From Lepidodermella squamata (lineage: Eukaryota; Gastrotricha), in the NCBI GenBank assembly GCA_047495785.1, contig JBLDXI010000009.1:4402001-4466000 (forward strand): a DNA stretch of 64,000 nt, read 5' to 3'. The notes under the pieces were generated by a model. That model was not told the origin of the DNA. It saw nothing but the letters and a program-made list of their open reading frames with translations, and did not search any database. Shown here piece after piece: positions 23,701-34,747 of this stretch (positions are counted from its first letter, which is position 1; every line of letters starts with the position of its first letter). Position numbers and translations under genes: made by a program.

Positions 23701-24015
23701 TGGTGCATACAGCGTTCATCTTTCATCCTAGTAAATAGGTATATCCTCAGCTGTTCCCTCAAATCACTCGTAAAATCTTCTTTGAATGAGACGAAGGGTA
23801 TAAATTAAGTCTGATTCTTTCATTTATATTGCACAAAACTCAGCAACCACTATTATTGAAATTTTCAATATTTCAGACGCGGCACAGGAATAACTCAACT
23901 CTGTCATAAAAATGTGATATTATCGATTCTCATCAATGTTATATACAAAAATCGGCAATCGAAAAAAAAATGCGACAGAGTTTGTGTTCATGTCACTTTT
24001 TGAGATGGATGGTGG

Positions 24016-24423
24016 TCATTCGAGATGATGAAACAGCCGGCGAGGTTCGATGTTGGCGCTATGAACGTACCGTTTAAGCGGGCACCTGCCACCGCAACTC
24101 GGACACTCGCGCTTGCCAGTGGTCAAGCCGTCACGCTTCAGCGAACACGCATAACCATGCCCGTCACGCTTCATTGATTGTTGCAGATTTCTCACTTCGT
24201 CAGGCCCGCTGCTTCTGTTCACATAAGGCTGGTTCGAGCTGAAGAACTGGTCTCTGCTAGCCGGCTTGATTTGCTGTTGTTGCTGATTTGTCGTCGGACA
24301 GCCGGCGTTTTCGACCGAATGCTGGCGGCATTTGAAGTAGACACGAACCAGTGAACCGCAACGCGAATTTTCGCCCGAGCTCGTCGGCGTTGTCGGTCGG
24401 CTTTCTTCGATTTGCTCAGCCAT
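24016..24423 (-). CDS. CPxCGGxC/PRxLF family protein, duplicate of member 1
   Basis: 135 aa from the MAEQ Met at 24423. It is near-identical to the 6.1 kb gene through SRPTTPTSSGENS and GSLVRVYFKCRQHS, with a slightly shorter linker, GYACSLKRDGLTTGKRE (insertion before the knuckle), CPSCGGRCPLKRYV and IEPRRLFHHLE, ending 18 residues sooner than the 6 kb copy. A 44-nt 5' UTR intron (24532-24575) is at the same place. It lies inside a duplicated block, so high identity reflects recent duplication; even so, the frame is kept in both copies despite several indels in the linker, all multiples of three. Confidence 0.75.
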   Translation of the reverse strand: MAEQIEESRPTTPTSSGENSRCGSLVRVYFKCRQHSVENAGCPTTNQQQQQIKPASRDQFFSSNQPYVNRSSGPDEVRNLQQSMKRDGHGYACSLKRDGLTTGKRECPSCGGRCPLKRYVHSANIEPRRLFHHLE

Positions 24424-25582
24424 TGCCCAAACTGGCCATCGCAGGGCGACAAGAAATGACAAAAAATAATTACATTTTTTCAAACGAAATTTCGAGAAAA
24501 AACATATCAAAATTGGTGGCTCACATCAGGGCTGTAAAGCATGAAAGATTTAGTTAAAAAGCTGTCAAGACTCACCCGGATTCGGCGAGGTGAAAATACA
24601 TTTTTTTAATTAAGGCGGGCAATAACAAATGAATGTTACACCAGGAAAACAGGAGAAAAATTTGTTGCCAACTTCACTTTTAGCTTACGTTTCACCCTGA
24701 CTTAAAACGGCCTATCGATACCGAGGCGATAAATTGGAAAGGTCAAGCTGATTGGTTTTTTTCGAAAAAAAGTGAGGAAAAGATGAGAATTATCTTGTGG
24801 ATAAAATTCGAAACTGAGAAAGATGGAGATGAAGTTAGTTAGATAAGTTAGTAGCCACGTGTGAATTATGAAAATACAACAAATTAATCACAGTTATAGC
24901 ATCCTAGCTATACTAATTGCGCAATAGGCGTCCGAGGAAACTACTTTCGTCTAACTGGGTTTTTTTCGGTTTCGTAACAATCGAAAATTTGAGGAATAAG
25001 CTGGCGCCGTCTTTTCAAAGTGTGATTTTTAATACAAATTTCAACTCTTTTTCAAAAACGATTGAGCTACCTAACCGTAACGAGGGGGAATTTCGGACAA
25101 GATCTAAGGTAAAAATTTGTGAAATTTGAAGTCAAGGTAAGCAGCGATATTATCCTTGATTTGTCTTTAAAATGATTGAAATTCGCCCTATTTTAACTTG
25201 ATTTTTTTTGGAATTTCACGATTTTTTCTAATTTTGGAAAAGCTAAGTAAGCTAAAGTAAGTAAGCAAATAAGTTTTAGGCTGAATTCACTGATTATTTT
25301 TTTATAATTATTCTGATCAATCTTGACCCGCGAAAAATATCCGAAAAGTTATTTCAGGCCACTATAGAAAATTATTTAATTCCGAGATAACTTTTTCAGT
25401 CGAAAATTAGAAATGCGAACACATTTGGAGAAATAGATGTAAAGAAAGAACGTTTTTTCACTATGATTTCTTTATTCCTATCGCACAACGTTACATTAAA
25501 TCTACAAAGTGAGATGAGTGGCAAAGTATTGAGAATTTGTTTCATGTAAAGCTATCGAAAGATGATCATGGATCATGGTCAT

Positions 25583-25627
25583 TCATTCGTCATGGGCGAA
25601 AAGCCGACGTGGCTCGACGCGATGGGC
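25583..25627 (-). pseudogene. Broken 3' fragment of a CPxCGGxC/PRxLF gene
   Basis: Encodes AHRVEPRRLFAHDE and stop, matching the last residues of the 8.5 kb member, with matching downstream flank. Homology stops abruptly at 25628, after which unrelated AT-rich sequence and a telomere-like repeat follow. Truncated remnant. Confidence 0.75.
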
Positions 25628-25756
25628 TACAACAATGTGTCCCACATCATTTTAAAATATTAAAAAAAAACGAAAAGTGTACTTCGTGTAATATGACATT
25701 TTTACGTTTCATATATATTTTTTTCATAAAATTTTGTTTTTCACGGAAACGACGAA

Positions 25757-25838
25757 TAGGAGTTAGGGTTTGGGGTTAGGATTAGAAGTCAGGGTTAGGG
25801 TTAGGGTTAGGGTTAGTTTAGGGCTTGGTGAGGGTTCA
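25757..25838 (+). repeat. Interstitial TTAGGG telomere-like repeat
   Basis: About four perfect tandem TTAGGG units (25791-25816), flanked by degenerate units (GTTAGGGTTTGGGGTTAGG and others). A shorter run is at 56525-56543. Embedded, so not a chromosome end. Confidence 0.8.
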
Positions 25839-26230
25839 GGGGGGTTAAGGTTGGAGTTATGTTTAGGTCGATTTTCAAGTTTTTTTAAAGTTCGAGGTCT
25901 ATCAATTATAGACGTGATAATAAAAATGTTTATTCAATCGAAAAACCATAATTTGGCTGGAGTGGAGCATTTTCTCTAAGGGCTGCAGTTTCTAATTTAG
26001 TGCTGTAACCATAGATTTAGGGTGGGCATAAGACACACCCCCAAAAATGTGCTTTTTTAAATATGCCTCCAAGTTTGAAAAAAAACTCAAATAAGCTATT
26101 GCAATCTTCAGTTTTTATTACTTGTATCACTAAACTCATCATCAAGCACGCTTTCAATGAGGTTGGTAACATAAAAAAAAGTGAAAATATGCGGATATTA
26201 AAATTATCGTTAGTATTATTAGTCGGAGCC

Positions 26231-26562
26231 TTATTCCATTTTGCAATCGTCCTGACTGAAAAGCCGACGCGGTTGAACACGGCTGGCGCGTGGAATGTAG
26301 CGCCGGCGCGGGCAGTTGCCGCCGTAAAACGGGCAACACACCTGCCAGCCGGCGTCACGCATCACTGATCGACACGCTGTGCCGCCACGCTCCACTGATT
26401 TCACTTGTTGTTAGCAGGCTTGTTATTAGCCTCTGGACAGCCGGAATTTCCTACCGAATTTAGGCGACATTTGAAGTAGATTCGAACCATTGAACCGGGC
26501 GGCGAATAACCCCACAAATTCGTCGGCGTCGTCGATTGATTATTTTCTCCTTTCTCAACCAT
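26231..26562 (-). pseudogene. CPxCGGxC/PRxLF family pseudogene
   Basis: Starts MVEKGENNQSTTPT and keeps GSMVRIYFKCR, then hits a stop just after ANNK near 26401. Shifting frame there recovers the family C-terminus: VMRDAGWQVCCPFYGGNCPRRRYI followed by VQPRRLF and a stop at 26231. Besides the frameshift, the second Cys of CPxC is Tyr, so the knuckle is damaged independently. This makes a non-functional copy more likely than a sequencing error. The upstream flank is not obviously shared with the other members. Confidence 0.75.
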
Positions 26563-27974
26563 TTTATACTCTAAATTCACATAATAATTAACCGAAAAAT
26601 TCATTTTTAACACTGGAAGAAAAAAAAAGAAAGGGAAATTTTATGAAGAAACTTGAATCTGCAGTCATCAGTCATCCGAAGCGAAATGCCACGAGAAAGT
26701 GAGCATTTTATGCGAGTTTTACTTGTCCCATATATTTTGGCCCTCCCATCGGACAAAGGAGTTACCGTCAAACACAGAAAATATCGGCCAGATGTATGTA
26801 TCAATATATTCTAGATTTTTTCAAAATTCCTCAAGTCGCACATGCATTCAGCCCTAGTTTCGACCGAATCCTAGTTACGGCCTTTCTATAACCAGCCGAC
26901 GAAAAAGGGATAAAGATAAATCCCGGTAAAATCGCCTGAATTACCGGAAACCGCTATTCGATAGCTCATGAGTTACTCTACTACCTCGCATTTTTCGTTA
27001 ATTTCAGAAAAATCTATCCGATTCCTGGTTCCAGAATTCGCGAAAAACTCGAAAAGTGGCCTAAACTAGGGCGAGGTTATTAATCGTTGTCATGATACCA
27101 TGGTACGTCTCATGATCGTTGTTGGCGAAATTTTCAGAGCTTAAAAATCACTAATTATTATGGCGAGCTCTCTTTCGCACCAAATGTAAAAAGCATGTCG
27201 TCGAATTTTCTCGAATTGTTTCGCAGCATTATTGCCGCCAAAAGAAACCCGATCACTTGGGTTTTATATGGCGACGAAAATGAATGCAAGCATGGCATCA
27301 AGTCCAAATAATCTACGAATTCTTAAACGCCTTGATATTTGTACTGATGAGGCGCCGAAACCTAGCAAGTGATTATTGTTGGTTATATTCACCAAAAAAC
27401 CCGTTGTGTTCATTTATTTATTATTTATTTGGTCTAATTTGCAGGCAGAGAGCTGATAGTCATATATCAACCTTCCCTAAAAGTATCACCCTTGAATTCC
27501 CGATTGAACAGTCTGAAAAAGAGCAGAACCAAAAACACTCTATCGGACCATCCCATCGGCCAGGTGATGGTTGGGGAGACGGTATTTGACCCACAAATAG
27601 GACTCATTACCATGCGCTTATATCTGCCGCAAATTTTGAGTACGCGTAAAATTTCCGTGTAATTTTTTCGAGCGAGAACCCCACATTCAATCGACACCTA
27701 CACCACCAACAATAATTAGTATAAAATCTGAATCAATGTAATATCCTATCCTGTATGCAGAGAACACGTACAATGTATAATATATATACGTCGGATGCGC
27801 CATAAGCCCACCTGTGGCCGGTGCTTAACTTTACTTTTTGAAATAAAACATTGCTTGCTTCAATCGACGGAGAGACGGTCAAATTTAATTTTGGCCTGAA
27901 AACCGACAACATTTTCGAAAAGTCACCATTGAAGGATTACGCCATCAACCTAATATAGGAGTGCGCGCGCGGAC
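26563..27974. other. Intergenic with dispersed repeat words
   Basis: 26.86-27.07 kb is another stretch bounded by GGCC-type words (GTGGCCTAAACTAGG). 27.65-27.70 kb carries the TTCGAGCGAGAACCCC word of the 17 kb fold-back. No gene seen. Confidence 0.4.
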
Positions 27975-27980
27975 GAAACA

Positions 27981-28660
27981 TATCGTCGTCGGTGCGGCCA
28001 AAAGTATTATATCCAAGAGAATTAATTTTGAGATAAATCGAAAAAACATATTTATTTTCGAAATTTTCAGTAAAATATGTCACTAAGTCGAACATGAGGG
28101 TAGTTGATCACGGCGGATCGAATGGCGCCAACCATGTTTACCGGTGATGCACCGTTTTTGCGCTATCGAGACATATGATGGATATAATACTGTTTCGTAC
28201 TTTTTTGTTTTTGTGTGATGGTGTTTTTACATAGAGTGGTTCGAGTCCCCGTGCTTGCATACATTTTTTGGCGATTTTTCTTTTTTTTAGCGTGGACAAA
28301 GAGGGTTAATTTTTGTTTGGCATCAACATCGCACTGCTGTGGTTCGATTCCTCATGCAGGCATTTACTTTTTTGCGATTTTTACATCACCATTTTTCTCG
28401 CGATTGAGTGATTTTATGCTGGATATAATACTTTTTGTGCCCTTTCGAACTCATGCCATGGAGATAATACTGTTGATTCTGCCGATAAAGTGACCTAGTA
28501 AAAAAGGCAGGAAAGTGGATATAATACTTTTGATCCCTGGCGAATTTTGAGATGCGGTTTTCAGAATAATAACGGGCGTTAAATTCCGAGCCCGAAACTG
28601 TAAAAATCTCATTTTCGATTTTTTATGGATATAATACTTTTGGCCGCACCGACGACGATA
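27981..28660. mobile_element. MITE-like element with 35-bp perfect inverted termini
   Basis: 27981-28015 and 28626-28660 are perfect inverted copies (starting TATCGTCGTCGGTGCGGCCA). The interior has additional GGATATAATACTTTTG-type words near 28180, 28420 and 28515, and two diverged tandem copies of a GGTTCGA-containing segment (28.24 and 28.33 kb). Flanking GCGCGCGCGG and GGCGGGCCTG words link it to the 16.7 kb fold-back family. It has no coding capacity. Confidence 0.7.
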
Positions 28661-29013
28661 TATTAGGCGGGCCTGGAAATATGCAGCCCAAATTCTCAGC
28701 AACCCTTATGGCTATCAACCTATTTTTGATATCGTCAGACTCCCCGTTATAATTGATCATGAAAGCAACATCAAAATCTCACGATGCCAACATTTTCGTC
28801 ATACCCCAATTTTCACTTGGTGAGCTAGTCTTGTTAAACGGCCAAATTTAACGCAGGAATGTCGAAGGGACTCAAATAGAATGCATAAAATAGTTTATTC
28901 ATATTCCATTAATGCTTGAGAATATTTATGCCAGCAGAAAACAACACAACACAGCAAACGCTACACTAAAGCAAACCGCTAATTTCTGCTCAACTCTCCT
29001 CTCACACGGTCTT

Positions 29014-29371
29014 TCATTCATAACCGCTGTTTGATGAACGTGGCATGTTTCTCTTGTAGAAGACGCCGTCTTTATTCACCGCCGAGTCCTCCACGGTCGT
29101 CGGCACTCCGCATTGTGCGTAAAACTCACACGCAGTTGCACCCTGGAGGCGGAACCCTTTGCAGGGTGTCTTGTCGTTGAGGCACGCCGTCGCACATGCC
29201 TCAAGTCCATTGGCACTTGCCGTAGCTAAAATGTCTTTGCATTTATAACTGATCTCAAAGAAGCTATTGAGGCTGGCTGTGAAATAAACAGATATATTAT
29301 AATTTCGTAAGATTTTTCTAAAGAATTGGCATACTTTTAACTCTAGCGTTGAATCTACCGAGAAAAAACAT
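29014..29371 (-). CDS. Small PAN/apple-domain protein
   Basis: The main exon 29014-29276 encodes a PAN/apple-type module: paired Cys residues in CKDILATASANG, LEACATACLNDKTPCKGF, ACEFYAQCG and a closing DGVFYKRN. PAN modules bind proteins or sugars outside the cell (family knowledge). The 5' end is uncertain. One model joins a 13-nt first exon (29359-29371, ATGTTTTTTCTC G) through an 82-nt GT-AG intron to the TTTCACAG acceptor, giving a 91-aa product with only a weak signal-like start. An uninterrupted upstream frame also exists. A TATA box at 29543-29551 supports transcription starting just upstream. No other family member is in the window. Confidence 0.65.
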
Positions 29372-29542
29372 ATGCAAGCTCGTTGTTTAAGATAAAATTC
29401 AACTTTTGCATTGAAATCTAAAAAATTGAATATTGAAGACGATGATTGGAATCGTATTTTATGGCGTTGAAAATTCCCAACGTCTAATTCTCTGGAATGT
29501 GCGAACGGGGGACGAAAACGCGAACGGGAAATTTCGTCGAAA

Positions 29543-29551
29543 CTTATATAG
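29543..29551 (-). promoter_or_regulatory. TATA box of PAN-domain gene
   Basis: CTATATAAG on the minus strand, about 170-180 bases before the first candidate ATGs. Assigned by motif and position. Confidence 0.45.
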
Positions 29552-29589
29552 TGCATGCGCTGAAATATTGCAGCATTTATTCGCTGGTT

Positions 29590-30080
29590 GTACGACTTTT
29601 CAGCTTCAGCAGTGAAATTTGAGCAAATGAGGGTCAACTCATCAGTGACTTTTCATCAGTGACAAATGAGCAGTGAAATTTGAGCTGCGACATTTGCGCA
29701 GGGATTTTTGCTTATATTTTTCCAATTTATTATCTTTATCTCGGTGACATTTGCTCAGTGACATTTCAGCGGAGACTTTTCATCAGTAGAATTTCAACTG
29801 TATTCAGCAGGGGACTATGCGCTGCATTGAAGTTGAGCTCAAAAAGCGCTAGTTCAATGCCCGAGATCGATAAATAAAAATTGATGAAGTGTCACTTGCT
29901 CATTTGTCGCTGCTGAAATGTCACTGCTCAATTGTCTTCAAGGATTATTTAAATTAACCCCAAAAACCAAACGTTGATTATTATAAATTTACTACTGACA
30001 AGGTGTCACTGATGAAAATTATTCACTGCTGATTTGGCCCTCATTTGCTGAAGTGTCACTGCTGAAAAGTCAGACCACGG
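29590..30080. repeat. Degenerate short-word repeat cluster, CAGTGACATTTGCTCA type
   Basis: About a dozen diverged copies of CAGTGACATTT / GCTGAAATGTCACTG words at irregular spacing. The left half is mostly in one orientation and the right half in the other, so the cluster is roughly palindromic around 29.87 kb. Confidence 0.65.
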
Positions 30081-30329
30081 TTTTAAAAAAGATTGGTAAA
30101 AGAAAAAATATGCGAATAAGTATTAAAATTATCCTTAGAGTACTTAGGTACTTAGGTACAAATTTAGGCGACCTTTACATTAGATTCGAGCTAAAATCGA
30201 AAAATTAGAGATGAGTCATTTTTCAAGCTTTGCGAGCTGATTTTTATTGGCTGATTTCGCTCGAGGTAATAATAAATGGCAAATTTCACTCCTTTTGGCT
30301 TCCCGATCAATAAAGCGTCAAGTTATCCC

Positions 30330-30990
30330 TAAAACTCTAGCGACAAATTAGCCTGCGACAAAATAGCCTTATTTGAATTTCTTTAGGTAACATTACAGCT
30401 AGCGACCATTTCGCCTGCGACAATAACGCTGACCTTGAGAAAATAACATTTTTCTTCGCGACAAATTAACTGGCGACATTTGATAAAGCGACAACAACGC
30501 AGGAATGCCGGAAAACTAAGCAGCACTAACTTTTTTTTTAATTTAGAAGACTGCATGCTCCAGCTCCAGGATACAAGATCGCACCCTGCATAGCCCTATC
30601 TCGAATAGAAGCCTAGTCTTGAATGGATGCTAGTTTTTGCTGGTTTTCGAGGCTTCAATTTTGCATAATTTGGCATAATGACAAATCATTAAGCGAGGGC
30701 AGCTTATATAACGCCCAAACCATTGTTGGGCGATTTTGTCGCGTGTGAACAGGTCGCTAGCGCTCCTGTCGTTTATGTTACAGGTCTTTATTACATTAAT
30801 TAAATTTGTAGGCTCGCGACATTTTCGCCCCGCTTCCAGCTATAATGACGCTTTTTGATATTTTTAATCAATTAAATTATTTTTACTACTTCGTCGCTGG
30901 CGTACTCGTCGCCAGCTAAAATGTCGTGGGCGCATTTGACGGGACGCAAACTTAACCAGCGTACTAGTCGGGGCTTATTTGACACCCGAC
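30330..30990. repeat. Degenerate short-word repeat cluster, GCGACAAATTAGCC type
   Basis: Many diverged copies of (G)CGACAwwwTwGCC and its complement (CGCGACATTTTCGCCC, CGCCAGCTAAAATGTCG) at irregular intervals in both orientations. It is distinct from the preceding cluster in word but similar in style. Confidence 0.6.
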
Positions 30991-31291
30991 CCTTTGGTTT
31001 CCTAGCGCTAATTAAATCGCTATAAAAATATTTTAAAATTAAATTTTCTCTTTTATCGTTGCTGGCTCTTTTTCGAAATGGGTCTTAAGTTGTCAGTTTT
31101 ATCAATGACTTTACCAGGTTTCGGCGAAACGAAAACTGCTGCAATGTTACTTCTTTATTCCTGTCACTAGAAACTCGGAACTTTCATAATAATGTATAAA
31201 AGTGGCGTGGCTTGTTGAGAGAAAATAAAGAATATAACAAAAAGGAAAAGAAAAATCATCAAAAAAAGATGAGTCATCGCTGTAATAATAT

Positions 31292-31777
31292 TCAAGCGTG
31301 GTGATGATTGAAAAGCTGGCGCGGTTCAACGGTGCGTTGAATGTAACGACGGCGCGGGCAGCAGTTGCCGCCGCAGTGCGGGCACTCGTTGTGCGCACTG
31401 GCGTCACTCATGAGTGGGCACGCGCGGCCGGCGGATCCGCCCTCGTCACGCTTCATTGACTTGATGCGCTTATCCTCGCCATCATCCAACTCAACGTCAT
31501 CAGGTGCTGCGTTGTTCAAAGGCCGTTCGAAGGCCCGCCCATCTAGATCCATCGGCTCAGTCGGCTCGTCACGCTTCACTGGTTTCATCTGCTGATCAGC
31601 AAGCCCGATTTCACCATCGTTCGAGCAAAAGTTAGACGGCTGTCTGTGGTTCATTGCTGGACTAGCGGTGTTGTCGACCGATTGCTGGTGGCATTTGAAG
31701 AAGGTGATACGATGGGCCAGTTCGCCATACCTCGTTGGCGTTATCTGTTGATTTGTTGCATTTAGCTCCTCGGCCAT
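31292..31777 (-). CDS. CPxCGGxC/PRxLF family protein, longest member
   Basis: 161 aa, starting MAEELNATNQQITPT. Order: ITPTRYGE; HRITFFKCHQQS box; a long acidic linker with two KRDE motifs (VKRDEPTEP and MKRDEGG) and DVELDDGEDK; CPLMSDASAHNE; CPHCGGNCCPRRRYIQ; TVEPRQLFNHHHA. The duplicated KRDE unit suggests internal repetition of the linker. The knuckle has an additional Cys (GGNCCPRRR). A TTGCTTACAG acceptor is present 15 bases before the ATG, in line with a 5' UTR intron as in its paralogues. Function unknown. Confidence 0.74.
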   Translation of the reverse strand: MAEELNATNQQITPTRYGELAHRITFFKCHQQSVDNTASPAMNHRQPSNFCSNDGEIGLADQQMKPVKRDEPTEPMDLDGRAFERPLNNAAPDDVELDDGEDKRIKSMKRDEGGSAGRACPLMSDASAHNECPHCGGNCCPRRRYIQRTVEPRQLFNHHHA

Positions 31778-33622
31778 TATCTCGATAACATGCTGTAAGC
31801 AAACTTCGAAAATTTGAAAGAAATTCGAAGCGAAAGAAAGCGATGGGGTCGTAGAAAATCACGTTAGCTGACCTTGGGGGTGTAAATATTATAGGGGATA
31901 TGTTCTCTTGATATATTAACAAAATGACGTAAGCGCCATAAAACGGGTCATCAAAAGCTCTTCAAGTAAAAATAATAGAGATGGGCAAAAAGACTTGAAA
32001 ATGTAGAAAAGTTGGAAACGAATTGGAAACTAATTAATTTTTTAGCCAAAAATCCTAGCTATTTTTTTTAATTTGAAATTCTTCTAAAAATGAAAATTGT
32101 AATTAAATTATAGAGTGGTACATTGCATTTTAAAGCTGTTTGATCTGAATAGGTCTACAATTTTAAGGGAACAATGGTAAAATTTCTCTGTCGCTCCTAT
32201 TCAAAATTTGGATAAAAATAGGATCTGCGCCAGCACGTCTCATTTTTCTAGACCGCGATCGTGAAAAACGCGGGCAAAAACGGGGTCAGAAAACGAGAGA
32301 TTCGCTACAATTGGAAGTTTTCTTATTCGTATAAAGTTTGTTGGCTCAGCCTTTTAATCTTAATTAAGACAAAAATAGCCCGAGCCAGTATTACGTAACA
32401 CAGAAACTCAAACAATGGCTGAACGGTGAAATGTCCTGATTTTTCAGATCGTTTTATTTTCACTAATTGACAACAATACAGTTAAATTAAAGCCACGCTA
32501 TAGAATGATAGAATGATAGAAAACAGGACGCTTGATTTTTGAGACGAAATAAATGATGAAAAAACGTCGCATTCGAGGAATTTGGCAGCCGTCCCTAATT
32601 AAACGCTTTGTTCAGACCAATTTCCATCAGATATATTCGATCAATCATTAATTTTGCTCTTTTGTCGTTGCGCAAATATCAACTTACGTGTATTTTAATT
32701 TGTTACCGACTTTCGAGCCGCAATTTAAAAAATTATGGAGAAATTCAGTTTAATCATCGTGTTTAAACTCGAAACACGCTTTAAAGTGCCTGAAATAAGG
32801 AATTAATAGGAAATAGGACTAATTTTCGGGAAAATCACGAATTACCTTGCGCACCTCTGGTTTAAATTTCAGAATTGTTAAGAAGGGGCTGATTTTTAAG
32901 CTTCAAATAAGTAACAGGTTTTGTCCAAGGTTGCCCCTTGTTACGGTTTATATGTAAGTGGAAGTTCTCAGAAAGGTCACAAAATCTTTGGAACGAAAGG
33001 AAGCAAAAAATTGGCTTTTTTAATACAGCGTGCCGCAAGTAACGCAGAAAAAGAAAAAATACACGACATAATGGGATGAGAAAATCTACGATGAGTGACG
33101 TAAAATTTCAATTGCAATATCTGAATTCACAATAAAGTATAATATGAAACTTGTCCACGCGAAAAAAAGGTGAATGTTTGTCCGACCAGGTAAAATACCG
33201 AAAAATACCAAACCTGTTTTACCATCGGGTATTTCCGGGTTTTCTTCGGTAAAATTGAAACTTGCACGGTGAAATTGCAAATTGAAATTGGGGAAAGTTT
33301 TATTTCAAAAAATGTGATGATAAAAATAGCCAAAAACGCGTTTTTAATTTTTCGCAAGCAACTTGTTCAAGCTTAATTTGAAGATATTAAAACTGCTAAA
33401 AAAACCCTGGCATTTTCAAGACTAACACTTAGACCTCATCAAATTTGACAACCAATTTTTTCGCTTTACAGTTTACTAAAAAATGTAAACATAATAGAGG
33501 AACGCACTTGCATAGATATTCCTAAGAACATGTTATTGATAAAACAAACAAGCGCAAAAAAATAACTGATTTACAAAATTTCAATGTGATAATAAAACGG
33601 GAAGTCATAATAGCATGTCATT
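31778..33622. other. Intergenic
   Basis: AT-rich; contains a dispersed repeat near 33.17-33.26 kb with TACCGAAAAATACC and CTTCGGTAAAATTG words, related to one at 12.7 kb. No supported gene. Confidence 0.45.
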
Positions 33623-34288
33623 TCAAGCTTCGATCTCCAGGTCGAGGCGGCATTTTTGTAGACGAACCCGGCTGTGATGAGGCATCATACTTTTCGACAC
33701 CTTACCACAATATTTCCCAGGCGGGGTCGATTCGATAACGGCTTCAGGTGGCGAATTCGAACACCGATCGCTGTCGACCCTGCGCCGCCACGCTCGTTGA
33801 TCGCCGTCGCGCATGGTTACGTAATAGCTGGCCCGCTGTTCGGCGGCGGTCGATGAAGCCACAGGCCGTGTAATCAAATCGAGACGGCCGTTAGCCTCGC
33901 ACAGCTCGACAAATGCCTTGTAGCCACCCTGGAGTAGGTAGACCTCCGGGTAGTCCAACTTGGGGTAGTTTTCTCGGTTGAATGCGCGGTCTTTGTTGCG
34001 GAACCAGCGAAGCGCAGCCGGGGCGCGCTGGCTGCTGAATTCGCAGTGGAAAATCAGAACGCGGCGGTGCTGTTGTTGTTTCACGATGGGGAAAGCCGAC
34101 TCGAGTTGCGACAACAACGGCGTGTTGATCGCTCCGCGAATGTGGCCGCCTTCGAATTCGTACGGGTAACGGCAGTCTGCAATGTCAAATGCGTCGATTT
34201 TCGACGCGAATCGCCCGTCCAACAGGTCGATGAGAACCTGAGGCGAAATGGCGGTCAAGCTTTTGGCTGGCGAGGTCGGTAAAAGAGT
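33623..34288 (-). CDS. cdc25: CDC25-type phosphatase, catalytic exon(s)
   Basis: 222 codons from a TATACTTTCAG acceptor at 34288 to the stop. Rhodanese-fold CDC25 domain: DCRYPYEFEGGHIRGAIN, then the catalytic loop FHCEFSSQRAP (Cys and Arg of HCx5R present) and YPEVYLLQGGYKAF. CDC25 removes inhibitory phosphates from cyclin-dependent kinases to trigger cell-cycle entry (family knowledge). No in-frame ATG precedes the domain in this exon, so an N-terminal exon must lie upstream; a GT donor near 34735 and a TATA box at 35101 are on the right strand, but I could not link a coding first exon. The C-terminal tail after the domain is basic and short. It may be full or truncated at its N-terminus. 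Confidence 0.85.
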   Translation of the reverse strand, partial: TLLPTSPAKSLTAISPQVLIDLLDGRFASKIDAFDIADCRYPYEFEGGHIRGAINTPLLSQLESAFPIVKQQQHRRVLIFHCEFSSQRAPAALRWFRNKDRAFNRENYPKLDYPEVYLLQGGYKAFVELCEANGRLDLITRPVASSTAAEQRASYYVTMRDGDQRAWRRRVDSDRCSNSPPEAVIESTPPGKYCGKVSKSMMPHHSRVRLQKCRLDLEIEA

Positions 34289-34358
34289 CTGAAAGTATAA
34301 AAAAAAATCATTTTTTTCATATTTTGAGCATGGATTTTTTTGAATTTTCGATAGCTAG

Positions 34359-34708
34359 CAGCATGTCCCAAAATTGTTGCGGAAATAAAAAATTTTGGAG
34401 GTCGCAAAATTAATTCGCCAAAAAAGCCGTTTCGAGAATTTTATGGCGAATTGCATGATTAATAATAAATTAATAATATAATTAAAAAAATTCTTAAATT
34501 TTGCCTTCTTAAATTCTTAAATTTTGCCTTCCTTCGCCTTCCACAAAACCCGGAAGGGTATAGACGCCTTAGTCGAGTGGAAGTCAAATAAAATCATTCG
34601 TATTCGTATAATTAAAAAAATAATCAATTAAAAGAAATTTAAAATTGCCGTAATATTATGGTGTAATGAATAATTTTCCATTGTCCTCGGCATTTTGGGA
34701 CACTGCTC
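34359..34708. mobile_element. Possible MITE in the putative cdc25 intron
   Basis: Imperfect inverted ends of about 15 bp (GCAGCATGTCCCAAAAT and complement ATTTTGGGACACTGC), with an A/T-rich interior including repeated TTCTTAAATTTTGCC. Weak. Confidence 0.4.
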
Positions 34709-34747
34709 TAAAGTAGCCTCAAATAAGGATTCTCACCTATGATAATT

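Larger units (their letters stand above)
23710..25627. repeat. Segmental duplication of the 5.93-8.57 kb block
   Basis: Collinear with 5.93-8.57 kb: shared 3' flank (CTGATTCTTTCATTTAT), family gene, 5' UTR intron, 5' flank (TGTTACACCAGGAAAACAGG), a GTAACAATCGAAAATTTGA stretch, and then the end of a second family gene. Several insertions and deletions distinguish the two blocks, and the second gene survives only as its last 14 codons here. Confidence 0.75.

Noticed and set aside
25757-25838. A chromosome end
   Set aside because: Only a few TTAGGG units, with genic sequence on both sides.
30330-30990. A CRISPR array
   Set aside because: The words are degenerate, irregularly spaced and in both orientations in an animal genome; no repeat-spacer structure.
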